The translations under genes and the position numbers were made by a program. Positions 14,835 through 23,100 of a stretch of DNA of 33,015 nucleotides are shown here, in pieces (the first letter of the stretch is position 1; each line of letters opens with the position of its first letter). The notes under the pieces are model-generated. The model was not told the origin of the DNA, did no database searches, and saw nothing but the letters and a program-made list of their open reading frames with translations. Source of the DNA: Paenibacillus sp. A3 (lineage in GTDB: Bacteria; Bacillota; Bacilli; Paenibacillales; NBRC-103111); contig NZ_JTHN01000051.1 of NCBI RefSeq assembly GCF_001399685.1, positions 1 through 33,015 on the forward strand, given 5' to 3'.

Positions 14835-14905
14835 TGTATAATGTATATAAATCCGATAGGATTCATTAGATAAGTGCTGAATTTTGTCACAATTGCTTTT
14901 CAACA

Positions 14906-14923
14906 TGTATCGTTTCTGATACA
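14906..14923. promoter_or_regulatory. Inverted repeat between mtnD and metH, possible operator
   Basis: TGTATC and GATACA are perfect inverted halves 6 bp apart. The right half overlaps a possible metH -10 (TG-A-TACACT, 14917-14925; -35 candidate TTTTCA, 14897-14902). A dimeric regulator could bind here. I cannot name it. Confidence 0.45.
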
Positions 14924-14925
14924 CT

Positions 14926-15045
14926 TAAGGTTACATAATTTGTGAGTATCATGCGCAGTGCGGTGCGAGAGTCATAGATCGGCTGCAGGAGTATCCGACC
15001 CCATTACAGAATGGAGCGGGGCGGCAGGGTGAAAGGGGATCACGG
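14926..15045 (+). other. metH leader with a GC-rich hairpin
   Basis: CCATT-ACAG-AATGG (15001-15014), flanked by CCCC and GGGG (14999-15021), can fold into a stem just upstream of the ribosome site. I compared it by eye with S-box and cobalamin riboswitches and saw neither the S-box core nor a B12 box. The 120-base leader has no open frame. Confidence 0.35.
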
Positions 15046-18000
15046 ATGAGCAAGCCTTTATTGCAGGACCAATTACAGAAAAAAATTATGATTTTAGACG
15101 GCGCCATGGGAACGATGATCCAACAGGAAAATTTAACTGCTGCTGACTTCGGCGGCGACGAGTTGGATGGCTGCAACGAAATTTTGGTGGTCACGCGGCC
15201 TGACGTCATCCGTAAAATTCATGAAGCGTATTTTGCGGCCGGTGCCGATATGGTAGAGACGAACACGTTCGGCGCAACAAGCGTCGTACTGGCGGAATAC
15301 GATCTGCAGGACCGCGCGCGGGAGCTTAACCTGGCAGCGGCCAAACTGGCCGTCGAAGCGGCTGAAAAATACAGTACGCCGGAATGGCCCAGATACGTTA
15401 TCGGTGCAATGGGGCCTACAACGAAGACGCTTTCCGTAACCGGCGGCGTCACCTTCGACGAACTCGTGGACAGTTACTACGAACAGGCGCTGGCGTTGAT
15501 GGAAGCAGGCGTGGACGCGCTGTTGCTCGAAACGTCGCAGGATACGCTGAACGTCAAAGCCGGCAGCATCGGCATCCGCAAAGCGTTTGAGACGGAAGGC
15601 CGCAAGCTGCCGCTCATGATTTCCGGTACGATCGAGCCGATGGGTACGACGCTGGCCGGTCAAAATATCGAGTCGTTCTATATTTCGCTTGAGCATCTCG
15701 AACCGATCTCGGTCGGGCTGAATTGCGCTACCGGTCCGGAATTTATGCGCGACCATATCCGGACGTTGGCGGATATTGCAGGGACGGCGGTAAGCTGTTA
15801 TCCGAACGCCGGTCTGCCGGACGAGAACGGAGAGTACCACGAGTCGCCGGAATCGCTTGCCAAGAAGTTAGCAGGCTTTGCCGATCAGGGCTGGCTGAAC
15901 ATTGCCGGCGGCTGCTGCGGAACGACGCCGGATCATATCCGCGCGATGGCTGAAACGCTGGGCCAGTACCAGCCGCGCAGTCACCGGGGAGAGCATCCGC
16001 CCGCGGTATCCGGCATCGAGACGGTCTATATTGAAGATGCGAACCGTCCTTATATGGTCGGGGAGCGGACGAACGTTCTTGGATCGCGGAAGTTCAAGCG
16101 GCTTATTGCCGAGGGCAAGTATGAGGAAGCATCCGAGATTGCCCGGGCGCAGGTGAAAGGCGGCGCGCATGTCATCGACGTCTGTCTGCAGGATCCGGAC
16201 CGCGATGAAATGAGCGATATGCAGCAGTTTCTGGAGCTTGTCGTCAAAAAAGTGAAAGTTCCGCTTATGCTCGATTCCACGGATTATCGGGTAATCGAGC
16301 TGGGGCTCAAATATTCGCAGGGGAAAGCGATCATCAACTCCATCAACCTGGAGGACGGGGAAGAGAAGTTCGAGACGGTTGTACCGCTTATTCTTAAATA
16401 CGGCGCGGCCGCTGTCGTCGGTACGATTGACGAACGGGGGCAGGCCATTACGGCCAAAGACAAGCTGGAAGTAGCCAAGCGCTCCTATGATTTGCTGGTC
16501 AACAAGTACGGCATGCATCCGAACGATATTATTTTTGACCCGCTCGTTTTCCCGGTCGGAACGGGAGATCAGCAATATATCGGCTCGGCCAAGGAGACGA
16601 TCGAAGGAATCCGGTTAATTAAAGAAGCGATGCCTGACACCGAGACGATTCTTGGTCTCAGCAACGTGTCGTTCGGTTTGCCGGAGGCGGGCCGCGAGGT
16701 GCTGAACGCCGTCTTTTTGTACCATTGTACGAAAGCCGGACTGGACTATGCGATCGTCAATACGGAAAAGCTGGAGCGATATGCATCCATACCGGAAGAA
16801 GAGCGCCGTCTTGCCGAAAGCCTGATCTATGATACGAACGACGAAACACTGGCCGAATTCGTAGCACACTTCCGTACGAAGAAGGTCGAGAAGAAGGAAA
16901 AAATTTCGAACTTAACGCTGGAAGAGCGGCTGGCCTCTTACGTTGTCGAAGGCACAAAGGACGGACTGATCCCGGATTTGGACCAAGCGCTGCAAAAATA
17001 CAAACCGCTTGATATTATTAACGGTCCGCTGATGAGAGGGATGGAGGAAGTCGGCCGGCTGTTCAACAATAACGAGCTGATCGTGGCGGAGGTGCTGCAA
17101 AGCGCCGAGGTCATGAAGGCGTCCGTTGCTTATTTGGAACCGTTCATGGAAAAATCGGAAAGTGCCGTGAAAGGAAAAATCATTTTGGCCACGGTCAAAG
17201 GCGACGTGCACGATATCGGCAAAAACTTGGTCGAAATCATTTTATCCAACAACGGCTACCAGATCGTCAACCTGGGCATTAAAGTGCCGCCGGAGCAGTT
17301 GATCGATGCTTACCGCAAGGAGCGGCCGGATGCGATCGGACTGTCCGGGCTGCTCGTTAAATCGGCGCAGCAAATGATCGTTACGGCGCAGGACTTGAAG
17401 ACGGCCGGTATCGACGTGCCGATTCTGGTGGGCGGCGCGGCGTTGACCCGGAAGTTCACCAAGACGCGCATTGCGCCGGAGTATGACGGTTTGGTATTAT
17501 ATGCCAAAGATGCGATGGACGGGCTGGATATTGCGAACAAGCTGAGCGACCCCGAGCAGCGGCAGCAGCTTGTGCGTGAGCTTCGGGACAGCATGGAATC
17601 CGACGTGAAGGAATCCGGCCGAAAAGAAGAGCAGATGCCGGCTTTGACCCGCGTCAGAACGTCGTCGGTGGACCGGAACGTTCCGGTGCAGGTGCCGCCG
17701 AGCTTGGAGCGCCGCGTGCTGCGTGATTACCCGATAAGCCACCTGATCCCGTATATCAACATGCAGATGCTGCTCGGGCATCATCTTGGCTTGAAGGGGA
17801 AAGTCGAGCAATTGCTGGCCGACAAAGATCCGAAGGCGCTGCAGCTTAAAGAAACCGTAGACGAACTGCTTGCGGAGGCACAGAAAAACGGCATCCTTCA
17901 AGCGCACGGCATGTACCGTTTCTTCCCGGCGCAGTCTGACGGCAACGATGTGCTCGTCTACAATCCCGAGGATCCTACCAAGGTGCTTCAGAAGTTTACG

Positions 18001-18480
18001 TTCCCGCGGCAGGAGAAGGAGCCGTACTTGTGCTTGGCCGACTATCTTAAGCCGGTAGACAGCGGAATCATGGATTACGTCGGCTTCCTCGTCGTGACAG
18101 CCGGTCATGGCGTCAGCAATCTGGCGGCCGAGTGGCGGGAGAAAGGCGACTACCTGCGGTCTCACGCGCTTCAAGCGGCGGCTCTCGAGACTGCGGAAGG
18201 GTTCGCGGAGCGTATACATCAAATGATGCGCGACGTCTGGGGCTTCCCGGACCCGGCCGATATGACGATGCAGGAGCGCTTCGGAGCCAAGTACCGCGGG
18301 CAGCGGTTCTCGTTCGGCTATCCGGCGTGTCCGAACCTCGACGATCAGCAGCAGTTGTTTGCTTTGATGAAGCCGGAGGATATCGGCGTACATTTGACGG
18401 AAGGCAGCATGATGGAGCCGGAGGCGTCCGTCTCGGCTATCGTGTTCGCGCATCCGCAGGCTCGTTATTTCAACGCATAA
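15046..18480 (+). CDS. metH: Cobalamin-dependent methionine synthase
   Basis: A 1144-residue MetH that moves the methyl group of methyltetrahydrofolate to homocysteine through B12. Modules in order: homocysteine domain (about 1-310) with zinc ligands Cys227 (GLNCATG), Cys290 and Cys291 (GGCCGTTP); pterin domain starting at VGERTNVLGSRKF; B12 cap and Rossmann domain with DVHDIGKN, where His722 is the lower cobalt ligand; and the C-terminal activation domain with RFSFGYPACP, which binds SAM for reductive reactivation. All four are present, slightly shorter than E. coli MetH (1227). ATG 15046 follows AAAGGGGAT. MetF is not fused or adjacent. Confidence 0.97.
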   Translation: MSKPLLQDQLQKKIMILDGAMGTMIQQENLTAADFGGDELDGCNEILVVTRPDVIRKIHEAYFAAGADMVETNTFGATSVVLAEYDLQDRARELNLAAAKLAVEAAEKYSTPEWPRYVIGAMGPTTKTLSVTGGVTFDELVDSYYEQALALMEAGVDALLLETSQDTLNVKAGSIGIRKAFETEGRKLPLMISGTIEPMGTTLAGQNIESFYISLEHLEPISVGLNCATGPEFMRDHIRTLADIAGTAVSCYPNAGLPDENGEYHESPESLAKKLAGFADQGWLNIAGGCCGTTPDHIRAMAETLGQYQPRSHRGEHPPAVSGIETVYIEDANRPYMVGERTNVLGSRKFKRLIAEGKYEEASEIARAQVKGGAHVIDVCLQDPDRDEMSDMQQFLELVVKKVKVPLMLDSTDYRVIELGLKYSQGKAIINSINLEDGEEKFETVVPLILKYGAAAVVGTIDERGQAITAKDKLEVAKRSYDLLVNKYGMHPNDIIFDPLVFPVGTGDQQYIGSAKETIEGIRLIKEAMPDTETILGLSNVSFGLPEAGREVLNAVFLYHCTKAGLDYAIVNTEKLERYASIPEEERRLAESLIYDTNDETLAEFVAHFRTKKVEKKEKISNLTLEERLASYVVEGTKDGLIPDLDQALQKYKPLDIINGPLMRGMEEVGRLFNNNELIVAEVLQSAEVMKASVAYLEPFMEKSESAVKGKIILATVKGDVHDIGKNLVEIILSNNGYQIVNLGIKVPPEQLIDAYRKERPDAIGLSGLLVKSAQQMIVTAQDLKTAGIDVPILVGGAALTRKFTKTRIAPEYDGLVLYAKDAMDGLDIANKLSDPEQRQQLVRELRDSMESDVKESGRKEEQMPALTRVRTSSVDRNVPVQVPPSLERRVLRDYPISHLIPYINMQMLLGHHLGLKGKVEQLLADKDPKALQLKETVDELLAEAQKNGILQAHGMYRFFPAQSDGNDVLVYNPEDPTKVLQKFTFPRQEKEPYLCLADYLKPVDSGIMDYVGFLVVTAGHGVSNLAAEWREKGDYLRSHALQAAALETAEGFAERIHQMMRDVWGFPDPADMTMQERFGAKYRGQRFSFGYPACPNLDDQQQLFALMKPEDIGVHLTEGSMMEPEASVSAIVFAHPQARYFNA

Positions 18481-18503
18481 CCGTTTTTTGGGTATGCTAT
18501 AAC

Positions 18504-18537
18504 AGGGTGGGGCCTTGGTCGCTCCACTCTTTTGTTT
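18504..18537 (+). terminator. Terminator of metH
   Basis: The 10-nt arms 18504-18513 and 18521-18530 pair with two G-T pairs (AGGGTGGGGC with GCTCCACTCT), followed by a T-rich tail. Confidence 0.8.
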
Positions 18538-18626
18538 AAGAAGAAAGAAAAGCTAATCTACACTGAAGTACGAAGGTGTGTATGCTTTTTTACCAATCGG
18601 AAAGATAGAAATGGGGTCGATGGAGC

Positions 18627-19595
18627 TTGGAGCTGTATTTTCTCGGGACAGGTGCCGGTATGCCTTCCAAAGAGCGGAACGTCACCTCTGTCATGCTAAA
18701 TCTGCTTGCGGAGCGGAACGTCTATTGGATGTTCGATTGCGGGGAAGGGACGCAGCACCAAATATTGCGGGCGCCGGTCAAAATCAGCAAGCTGGAAAAG
18801 CTGTTTATTACCCATCTGCACGGCGACCACATCTATGGCCTTCCGGGGCTCATGTCGAGCCGTTCTTATCAAGGGGGGGACACGCCATTTACGATTTACG
18901 GGCCGGTAGGTATCCGGGAATTTGTAGAAACGGCGCTTCGGATCAGCGATTCCCATCTCGGCTACGAGACGAAAATTGTGGAGTTCGAAGAGAAGGCGGA
19001 GTTCATGCTGTACGAGGATGAGCAGTTTATCGTGAAAGCTGCTCCGCTGGTTCACCGGGTCGACAGCTACGGCTACCGGATCAAAGAAAAGCCGCAGAAG
19101 GGGAAGCTTGATGCGGCGAAGCTGAAGGAGCTCGGCATCGCTTCGGGACCGCTGTACGGCAAAATCAAGAACGGCGAAACCGTTACGCTGGAGGACGGCA
19201 CGGTGCTTGAAGCGAGCCGGTTTATCGGTCCGCCGATTCCCGGCCGGATCGTGACGATCCTTGGCGATACCCAGCCTTGCGAACATGCCGTCAAGCTTGC
19301 GCTGGAGGCGGATGTGCTGGTGCACGAAGCGACCTTTGCGGAGGACCGCAAGGAGCTTGCGGTTCAATACGATCATTCCACAGCGATGGATGCGGCACGG
19401 ACTGCTCAAGAAGCAGGGGCCAAAATGTTGGTTTTAACCCATATCAGCTCCCGGTATCAGGACGCGGAGGTCGACCGGCTGCGGGAAGAAGCGCGCACGC
19501 TCCATGATGAAACTTATCTTGCGCACGATCATTTTCGGCTGGACATTCCGGCGCGAAAAACTTCGCCGGCCGCCGGTGAAGCGGCTCCGCTGTAA
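18627..19595 (+). CDS. rnz: Ribonuclease Z
   Basis: A 322-residue RNase Z, a metallo-beta-lactamase that trims the 3' end of tRNA precursors. Seen: the zinc motif THLHGDH with His63, His65, Asp67 and His68, PLVHRVDSYGYR (a further His), the exosite arm around 145-190 (rich in Lys, KGKLDAAKLKELG), GDTQPCEHA with Asp, and LTHISSRY near the end. The start is TTG 18627, giving MELYFLGTGAG, the normal family N-terminus; the ribosome site is poor. The last 15 residues form an Ala/Pro-rich tail. Solitary, with a strong terminator. Confidence 0.95.
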   Translation: MELYFLGTGAGMPSKERNVTSVMLNLLAERNVYWMFDCGEGTQHQILRAPVKISKLEKLFITHLHGDHIYGLPGLMSSRSYQGGDTPFTIYGPVGIREFVETALRISDSHLGYETKIVEFEEKAEFMLYEDEQFIVKAAPLVHRVDSYGYRIKEKPQKGKLDAAKLKELGIASGPLYGKIKNGETVTLEDGTVLEASRFIGPPIPGRIVTILGDTQPCEHAVKLALEADVLVHEATFAEDRKELAVQYDHSTAMDAARTAQEAGAKMLVLTHISSRYQDAEVDRLREEARTLHDETYLAHDHFRLDIPARKTSPAAGEAAPL

Positions 19596-19619
19596 GTGTG
19601 TCCGTATCGTCGCTATGAC

Positions 19620-19667
19620 AAAAACCTCCGTTCCTTACGAGATGTCTGCAAGGAACCGGAGGTTTTT
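19620..19667. terminator. Bidirectional terminator between rnz and tlp
   Basis: AAAACCTCCGTTCCTT pairs with AAGGAACCGGAGGTTTTT across a 13-nt loop with one bulge. Each strand ends in a T run, so it serves both converging genes. Confidence 0.92.
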
Positions 19668-19694
19668 GTATCATGCCCCGTTGACGGGCTGCAA

Positions 19695-19916
19695 TTATTG
19701 TTGATTTTCGGCTTCGTCCTTAATTTCCGAACGGAAGGCGTCCAAGCTTTCGAGGCGGCGTTCGTTCTTGGACTCGATTTGCTCCCGTTCCTGCGGGCTG
19801 ATTTCGTCAGCGTGCTCGCTCAAATAATCTTCGGCTTCATTCATGTTTTCAATCGTGTGGTCGATGCTGTTTTGCAAATGATCCACGTTGTCGGCACGGT
19901 TGTCCGGTTTAGCCAT
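19695..19916 (-). CDS. tlp: Small acid-soluble spore protein Tlp
   Basis: A 73-residue protein matching the Tlp family of small acid-soluble spore proteins, made in the forespore under sigma-G in B. subtilis. Seen: MAKPDNRADNVDHLQNSIDH, TIENMNEAEDYLSEHADEIS and KNERRLESLDAFRSEIKDEA; the KNERR-S-DA-R-EI-DE phrase is diagnostic. The start is taken at 19916, 12 nt after AAGGAG, a long spacing; longer forms would contain that site. A sigma-G-like pair (GCATA and CACCGTA, 18 bp apart) lies upstream on the minus strand near 19970-20005, but the match is weak. Confidence 0.9.
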   Translation of the reverse strand: MAKPDNRADNVDHLQNSIDHTIENMNEAEDYLSEHADEISPQEREQIESKNERRLESLDAFRSEIKDEAENQQ

Positions 19917-20073
19917 AATTCCATCGAACTCCTTCATTGTAAAAGTATGGCGCTTGGATAGCGCACCATCTTTACGGTGCCACTGTCCGTGCCGGAATAT
20001 GCATGAAAGCAATATTTTTGGCATACTAGCGGAAACGGGCTGATATTTTTGGGGAGAGGGGAGGCGGCTCCTG

Positions 20074-20445
20074 GTGCGCGGCTTTGCCATCTTGCTCGGT
20101 TTTTATTTGCTGGGAACGATTCTGCAGCTTGCCTTGCAGCTTCCGCTTCCGGCTAACGTCATCGGTTTGATTTTGTTTACGGCCAGTCTGTTTCTAAAGT
20201 GGGTCAAGGTGGAATGGGTAGAGGAGGCCGGCAGCTTCTTGATCAAGCATATGCTGCTGCTCTTTGCGCCGATTGTCGTTGGGACGATGGTGTTTTTTTC
20301 TTGGATCGGGGAGCAGGCAGCGACCATCCTGGTCAGCTTGTTTGCCAGCACGTTCGGGGTGCTGCTCGTGACAGGCTGGACGGCTAAGCTCCTTGGCGGC
20401 GGACGCGCACGGAAGGAGGGGGATCGTCGTCATGATGTTCCGTGA
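20074..20445 (+). CDS. CidA/LrgA family holin-like membrane protein
   Basis: A 123-residue protein with about four membrane helices of the CidA/LrgA holin-like family, which acts in autolysis control or pyruvate-related transport together with its LrgB/CidB partner. Seen: FAILLGFYLLGTILQLALQL, PLPANVIGLILFTASLFLKW, EEAGSFLIKHMLLLFAPIVV, the family phrase LPLPANVIGL and FAPIVVGTM. GTG 20074 with a purine-rich site GGGGAGAGGGGAGG 9 nt upstream. It overlaps the lrgB-type gene by 14 bp. Which of the Cid or Lrg pair it matches cannot be told. Confidence 0.9.
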   Translation: MRGFAILLGFYLLGTILQLALQLPLPANVIGLILFTASLFLKWVKVEWVEEAGSFLIKHMLLLFAPIVVGTMVFFSWIGEQAATILVSLFASTFGVLLVTGWTAKLLGGGRARKEGDRRHDVP

Positions 20446-21124
20446 ATGGACGGAGCAGCCGTTGTTCGGCATCGCTCTGACGGTGCTGGCTTATGTGTTT
20501 GCGCTCGCGCTGCAGCAGCGCTGGAAAGCGCTTCATCCGCTGCTCACGTGCTCGGCGCTTGTGATCGCTTTCCTGCTCGCCACGAATGTGCCTTACGAAG
20601 CCTATCGAAAAGGCGGGGACTATATTGTGTTCCTGCTCGGTCCCGCGACGGTAGCTCTCGGCATCCCGCTGTACAAAAACGCGCAGCGCATCCGCAATGC
20701 TCTGCTGCCGATCGCTGCGGGCATTACTGCAGGTTCAATCAGCGCGCTGCTGCTGGCTGCCGGACTCGTCTGGGGGCTCGGAGGCAGCCGCGAGCTGCTT
20801 GTGACCATGATGCCGAAATCGGTCACTTCGCCGATTGCGCTTGAGATTTCCCGGCAAGCGGGAGGGATTCCCGAGTTGACGGCCGTGCTAACTGTTCTGA
20901 CCGGCTTGATCGGAAGCATGTTCGGACCGGGGCTGCTGCGGCTGGCGGGCGTGCGCGACGACATCTCGATCGGCACCGCCATCGGCACCTCGTCGCATGG
21001 CATCGGCACGGCGCGGATCATCCGGGATTCGGAGCTGGCGGGCAGCGTCAGCGGCTTTGCGATGGGTGCTGCGGCGATTTTGACATCATTGCTTTTTATT
21101 CCGCTGTATTGGTGGTTGCGGTGA
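20432..21124 (+). CDS. LrgB/CidB family membrane protein
   Basis: A 230-residue protein with about six to seven membrane helices, the partner of the CidA/LrgA protein. Seen: YIVFLLGPATVALGIPLYKN, the family signatures MMPKSVTSPIALEIS and GTAIGTSSHGIGTARI, and a C-terminal membrane helix. ATG 20432 sits 8 nt after GGAGGGGG, within the end of the upstream gene. No LytSR regulator pair is beside it. The unit ends in a terminator at 21170. Confidence 0.92.
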   Translation: MMFREWTEQPLFGIALTVLAYVFALALQQRWKALHPLLTCSALVIAFLLATNVPYEAYRKGGDYIVFLLGPATVALGIPLYKNAQRIRNALLPIAAGITAGSISALLLAAGLVWGLGGSRELLVTMMPKSVTSPIALEISRQAGGIPELTAVLTVLTGLIGSMFGPGLLRLAGVRDDISIGTAIGTSSHGIGTARIIRDSELAGSVSGFAMGAAAILTSLLFIPLYWWLR

Positions 21125-21169
21125 GTTCCAAATTGCTTTACTGAAGAAAATAGAGTTTATTTCCACGAT

Positions 21170-21198
21170 AGAGCCGTTCTGCCGAGCGGTTCTTTTTT
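21170..21198 (+). terminator. Terminator of the cidA/lrgB pair
   Basis: GAGCCG (21171-21176) pairs with CGGTTC (21187-21192) with one G-T pair; six T residues follow. Confidence 0.78.
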
Positions 21199-21229
21199 AT
21201 GCCGGACAGCCGGTCAAGCCGGGCGAAGC

Positions 21230-21270
21230 CTTACAAAAGCTTTACACCACGAAAACGCTATCCTAATAAT
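21230..21270 (+). promoter_or_regulatory. Candidate promoter with PhoP-box-like repeats
   Basis: CTTACA (21230-21235) and TTTACA (21241-21246) are 11 bp apart start to start, the period of B. subtilis PhoP boxes, TT(A/T/C)ACA with 5-bp gaps. The second is a perfect hexamer and sits where a -35 would be; AATAAT at 21265-21270 is 18 bp further on. No third repeat is seen on either side. Two hexamers may be chance. Note also CTAAAG (21281-21286) and CTTTAG (21310-21315), inverted, near the ribosome site. Confidence 0.4.
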
Positions 21271-21336
21271 CGTCTGCTACCCTAAAGCTGTATCTTTCAT
21301 CCCATCAACCTTTAGTTGGAGAAAGGCGTGTTGACG

Positions 21337-22110
21337 ATGATCCGACAAGCAGCAAGTCAAGTCGCAAGCGAGCCGTCCATCTTAACCGTCAAGCTGGCAG
21401 AAACCGACTTTGAAGTGGAACAGGCACTGCGTCTGAGGTATCAGGTTTTTGTGGAAGAAGAGAAGAACATGAGAATGCGAACCGAGAACGGATTGGAGCG
21501 GGATATCTACGATGATTATTGCGACCATCTGATCGTCAAAGATTTAATCACGGGAGAGGTTGTCGGCACGTACCGGCTGCTGCCGGGAGAGCGGGTGACC
21601 ATGGGCATCGGATTCTACTCGGAAACCGAATTCGACCTGCACGCGTTCGGTTCGCTGAAGCGCCAGACACTGGAGCTCGGGAGAAGCTGCATTGCACCGG
21701 CCTACCGCGGAAGCAGAGCGATTCAAATGCTGTGGGAGGGCATTGCCGCGTATATGACCGAGCAGAATTACCGCTATTTGATCGGCTGCGCCAGTTTGCA
21801 TCTCCCGAATTTGAAGGAGCTGAATCTGATCTATACGATGCTTCGCAGCAAGCAGGTCATTACGGAGCGGTACGGCATCCGTCCGTTGGAAACGCACCGG
21901 ATTCGGGGACTGAATATGGTCGAATCGGAGTTGACCGAGAAAGAAATTTTCCGCAGGCTGCCGCCGCTGATGAAGGGCTATCAATGGCTTGGGGCGGAGA
22001 TTGGCGGCGACCCGGCGTACGATAGCCTGTTCGAGACGATAGACTTCTTTATCGTGCTGGAAAAGGAACGGATCACCCGCAGATACAAGAAGCATTTCTT
22101 AAAAGGCTAG
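21337..22110 (+). CDS. OlsB-like N-acyltransferase (COG3176)
   Basis: A 257-residue GNAT-fold protein of the OlsB/COG3176 family. In Gram-negatives OlsB transfers a 3-hydroxyacyl chain from acyl carrier protein to the alpha-amine of ornithine, the first step of ornithine lipid. Seen: LRYQVFVEEE near 33-42, YDDYCDHLIV (58-67), VGTYRLLPG (76-84), GFYSETEFD (92-100), LELGRSC (112-118), YRYLIGCAS (145-153). These match the family in order. I choose ATG 21337; the TTG at 21316 overlaps the ribosome site. An LpxL-type acyltransferase gene follows after 12 bp, which mimics the OlsB-OlsA pair. The acceptor amine and acyl donor are unknown. Confidence 0.82.
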   Translation: MIRQAASQVASEPSILTVKLAETDFEVEQALRLRYQVFVEEEKNMRMRTENGLERDIYDDYCDHLIVKDLITGEVVGTYRLLPGERVTMGIGFYSETEFDLHAFGSLKRQTLELGRSCIAPAYRGSRAIQMLWEGIAAYMTEQNYRYLIGCASLHLPNLKELNLIYTMLRSKQVITERYGIRPLETHRIRGLNMVESELTEKEIFRRLPPLMKGYQWLGAEIGGDPAYDSLFETIDFFIVLEKERITRRYKKHFLKG

Positions 22111-22122
22111 GGGGCTGGGAGC

Positions 22123-23076
22123 TTGTACGAATGGATTGCCAAAGTGACCGCGGACCGGCAAGCGTGCGAGCGTTGGGCGCGGCGATGCGGTATGCTGCCG
22201 AGAAGCGTGATGGCCGCGCTATGCCGAATGGCGGCTCTACTGTTGTATAGCTGCGCCGGTTCAGGTTTGAGACGCAAGGTGCAGGGGAACATGAAGGAGC
22301 TGCTGCCGGAACGGACGGCTCAGCAGATCAGGAAGGACGGATTTCGCTATACCGAAAATGTCGTCTTTGCGCTATATGAAATTTTGCTGGAATCGCACCG
22401 GCTGCCGGGCAGCGAGAAATGGCGGTTCCGGACGGAAGGGGAGGCGCACCTGGAAGAGGCGCTGCGTCTAGGTCGCGGCGCGATTGTCTATACGCCGCAT
22501 GCGGGCAACTTTTTTTACTACTACTGGTATTTGTGCCAGAAGTATTCGTGTCTTACCGTTGCCACCGGCGGGAGTCCGGAGCTGCGGCCGCTCTATTTGA
22601 AGTTTCGGGATATGGGCTGCCCGGGGCTCGATTATGACAACACGCCGCCGCTGGAGCTGCTTCGTAAGCTGCGCAAGCATTTGCAGGCGGGGGGAGTCGT
22701 CTTTTTGCTGGGGGATTTCTGGCGCTCGACGTTTCCGCCCGCCCGTTTTTTCGGCCGGATGACGCGAACGCCCGAGGGCGCTTCGACGCTGTCGATTGAG
22801 CAGCGGGTGCCCATTATTCCCTTCAGTGGATGGCGCGAACGCGGATGGGTACACCGGATGCGGTTCGAAGCCCCGTTGTATCTGTCTTCTTCGTTCACAC
22901 GGGCGACGCGGACCGAGGCGACGAATGTGCTGAACCGCTTCATGGAACGGGTCATTCGGGAGCGGCCCGAACAGTGGTTCTATTGGTTTAATGCCGAGGA
23001 GCGCTGGGAAACCGAGCAAGATGGCGGGACAGGGGCTTATACAAAGCGAGAGCGACGGAAGACGCATACGGCATGA
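22123..23076 (+). CDS. LpxL/HtrB-like lysophospholipid-type acyltransferase
   Basis: A 317-residue member of the LpxL/HtrB acyltransferase family, here probably acylating a lipid at the membrane. Seen: an N-terminal membrane-associated helix (MAALCRMAALLLYSCAG), IRKDGFRYTENVVFALYEIL, TPHAGNFFYYYWY with His126 of the HxxxxE/D motif, GVVFLLGDFWRSTFPPARFFG, LSIEQRVPIIPFSG, and PEQWFYWFNAEERW, the usual C-terminal HtrB phrase. The acidic partner of His126 is missing: the expected HxGNWE reads HAGNFF. A basic tail ends the protein. TTG start at 22123, 8 nt after GGGG. Lipid A is not expected in a Gram-positive, so the acceptor may be the OlsB-like product. Confidence 0.82.
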   Translation: MYEWIAKVTADRQACERWARRCGMLPRSVMAALCRMAALLLYSCAGSGLRRKVQGNMKELLPERTAQQIRKDGFRYTENVVFALYEILLESHRLPGSEKWRFRTEGEAHLEEALRLGRGAIVYTPHAGNFFYYYWYLCQKYSCLTVATGGSPELRPLYLKFRDMGCPGLDYDNTPPLELLRKLRKHLQAGGVVFLLGDFWRSTFPPARFFGRMTRTPEGASTLSIEQRVPIIPFSGWRERGWVHRMRFEAPLYLSSSFTRATRTEATNVLNRFMERVIRERPEQWFYWFNAEERWETEQDGGTGAYTKRERRKTHTA

Positions 23077-23100
23077 CAAGCGAAGGAGGCGTATAGCTGC

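Noticed and set aside
14941..15045. SAM or cobalamin riboswitch ahead of metH
   Set aside because: Neither the S-box core nor a B12 box could be found by eye; a covariance search would decide.
15258..15275. CGAAC-AC-GTTCG resembling an SOS box within metH
   Set aside because: The halves are 2 bp apart instead of 4, and it lies inside coding sequence away from any promoter.
18578..19021. Plus-strand frame of 147 codons overlapping rnz
   Set aside because: It is a shadow of rnz in another frame; rnz has all zinc ligands and a family N-terminus.
19940..20040. Clear sigma-G promoter for tlp
   Set aside because: Only a weak pair (GCATA, CACCGTA) with 18-bp spacing; the -10 lacks the usual CAT start.
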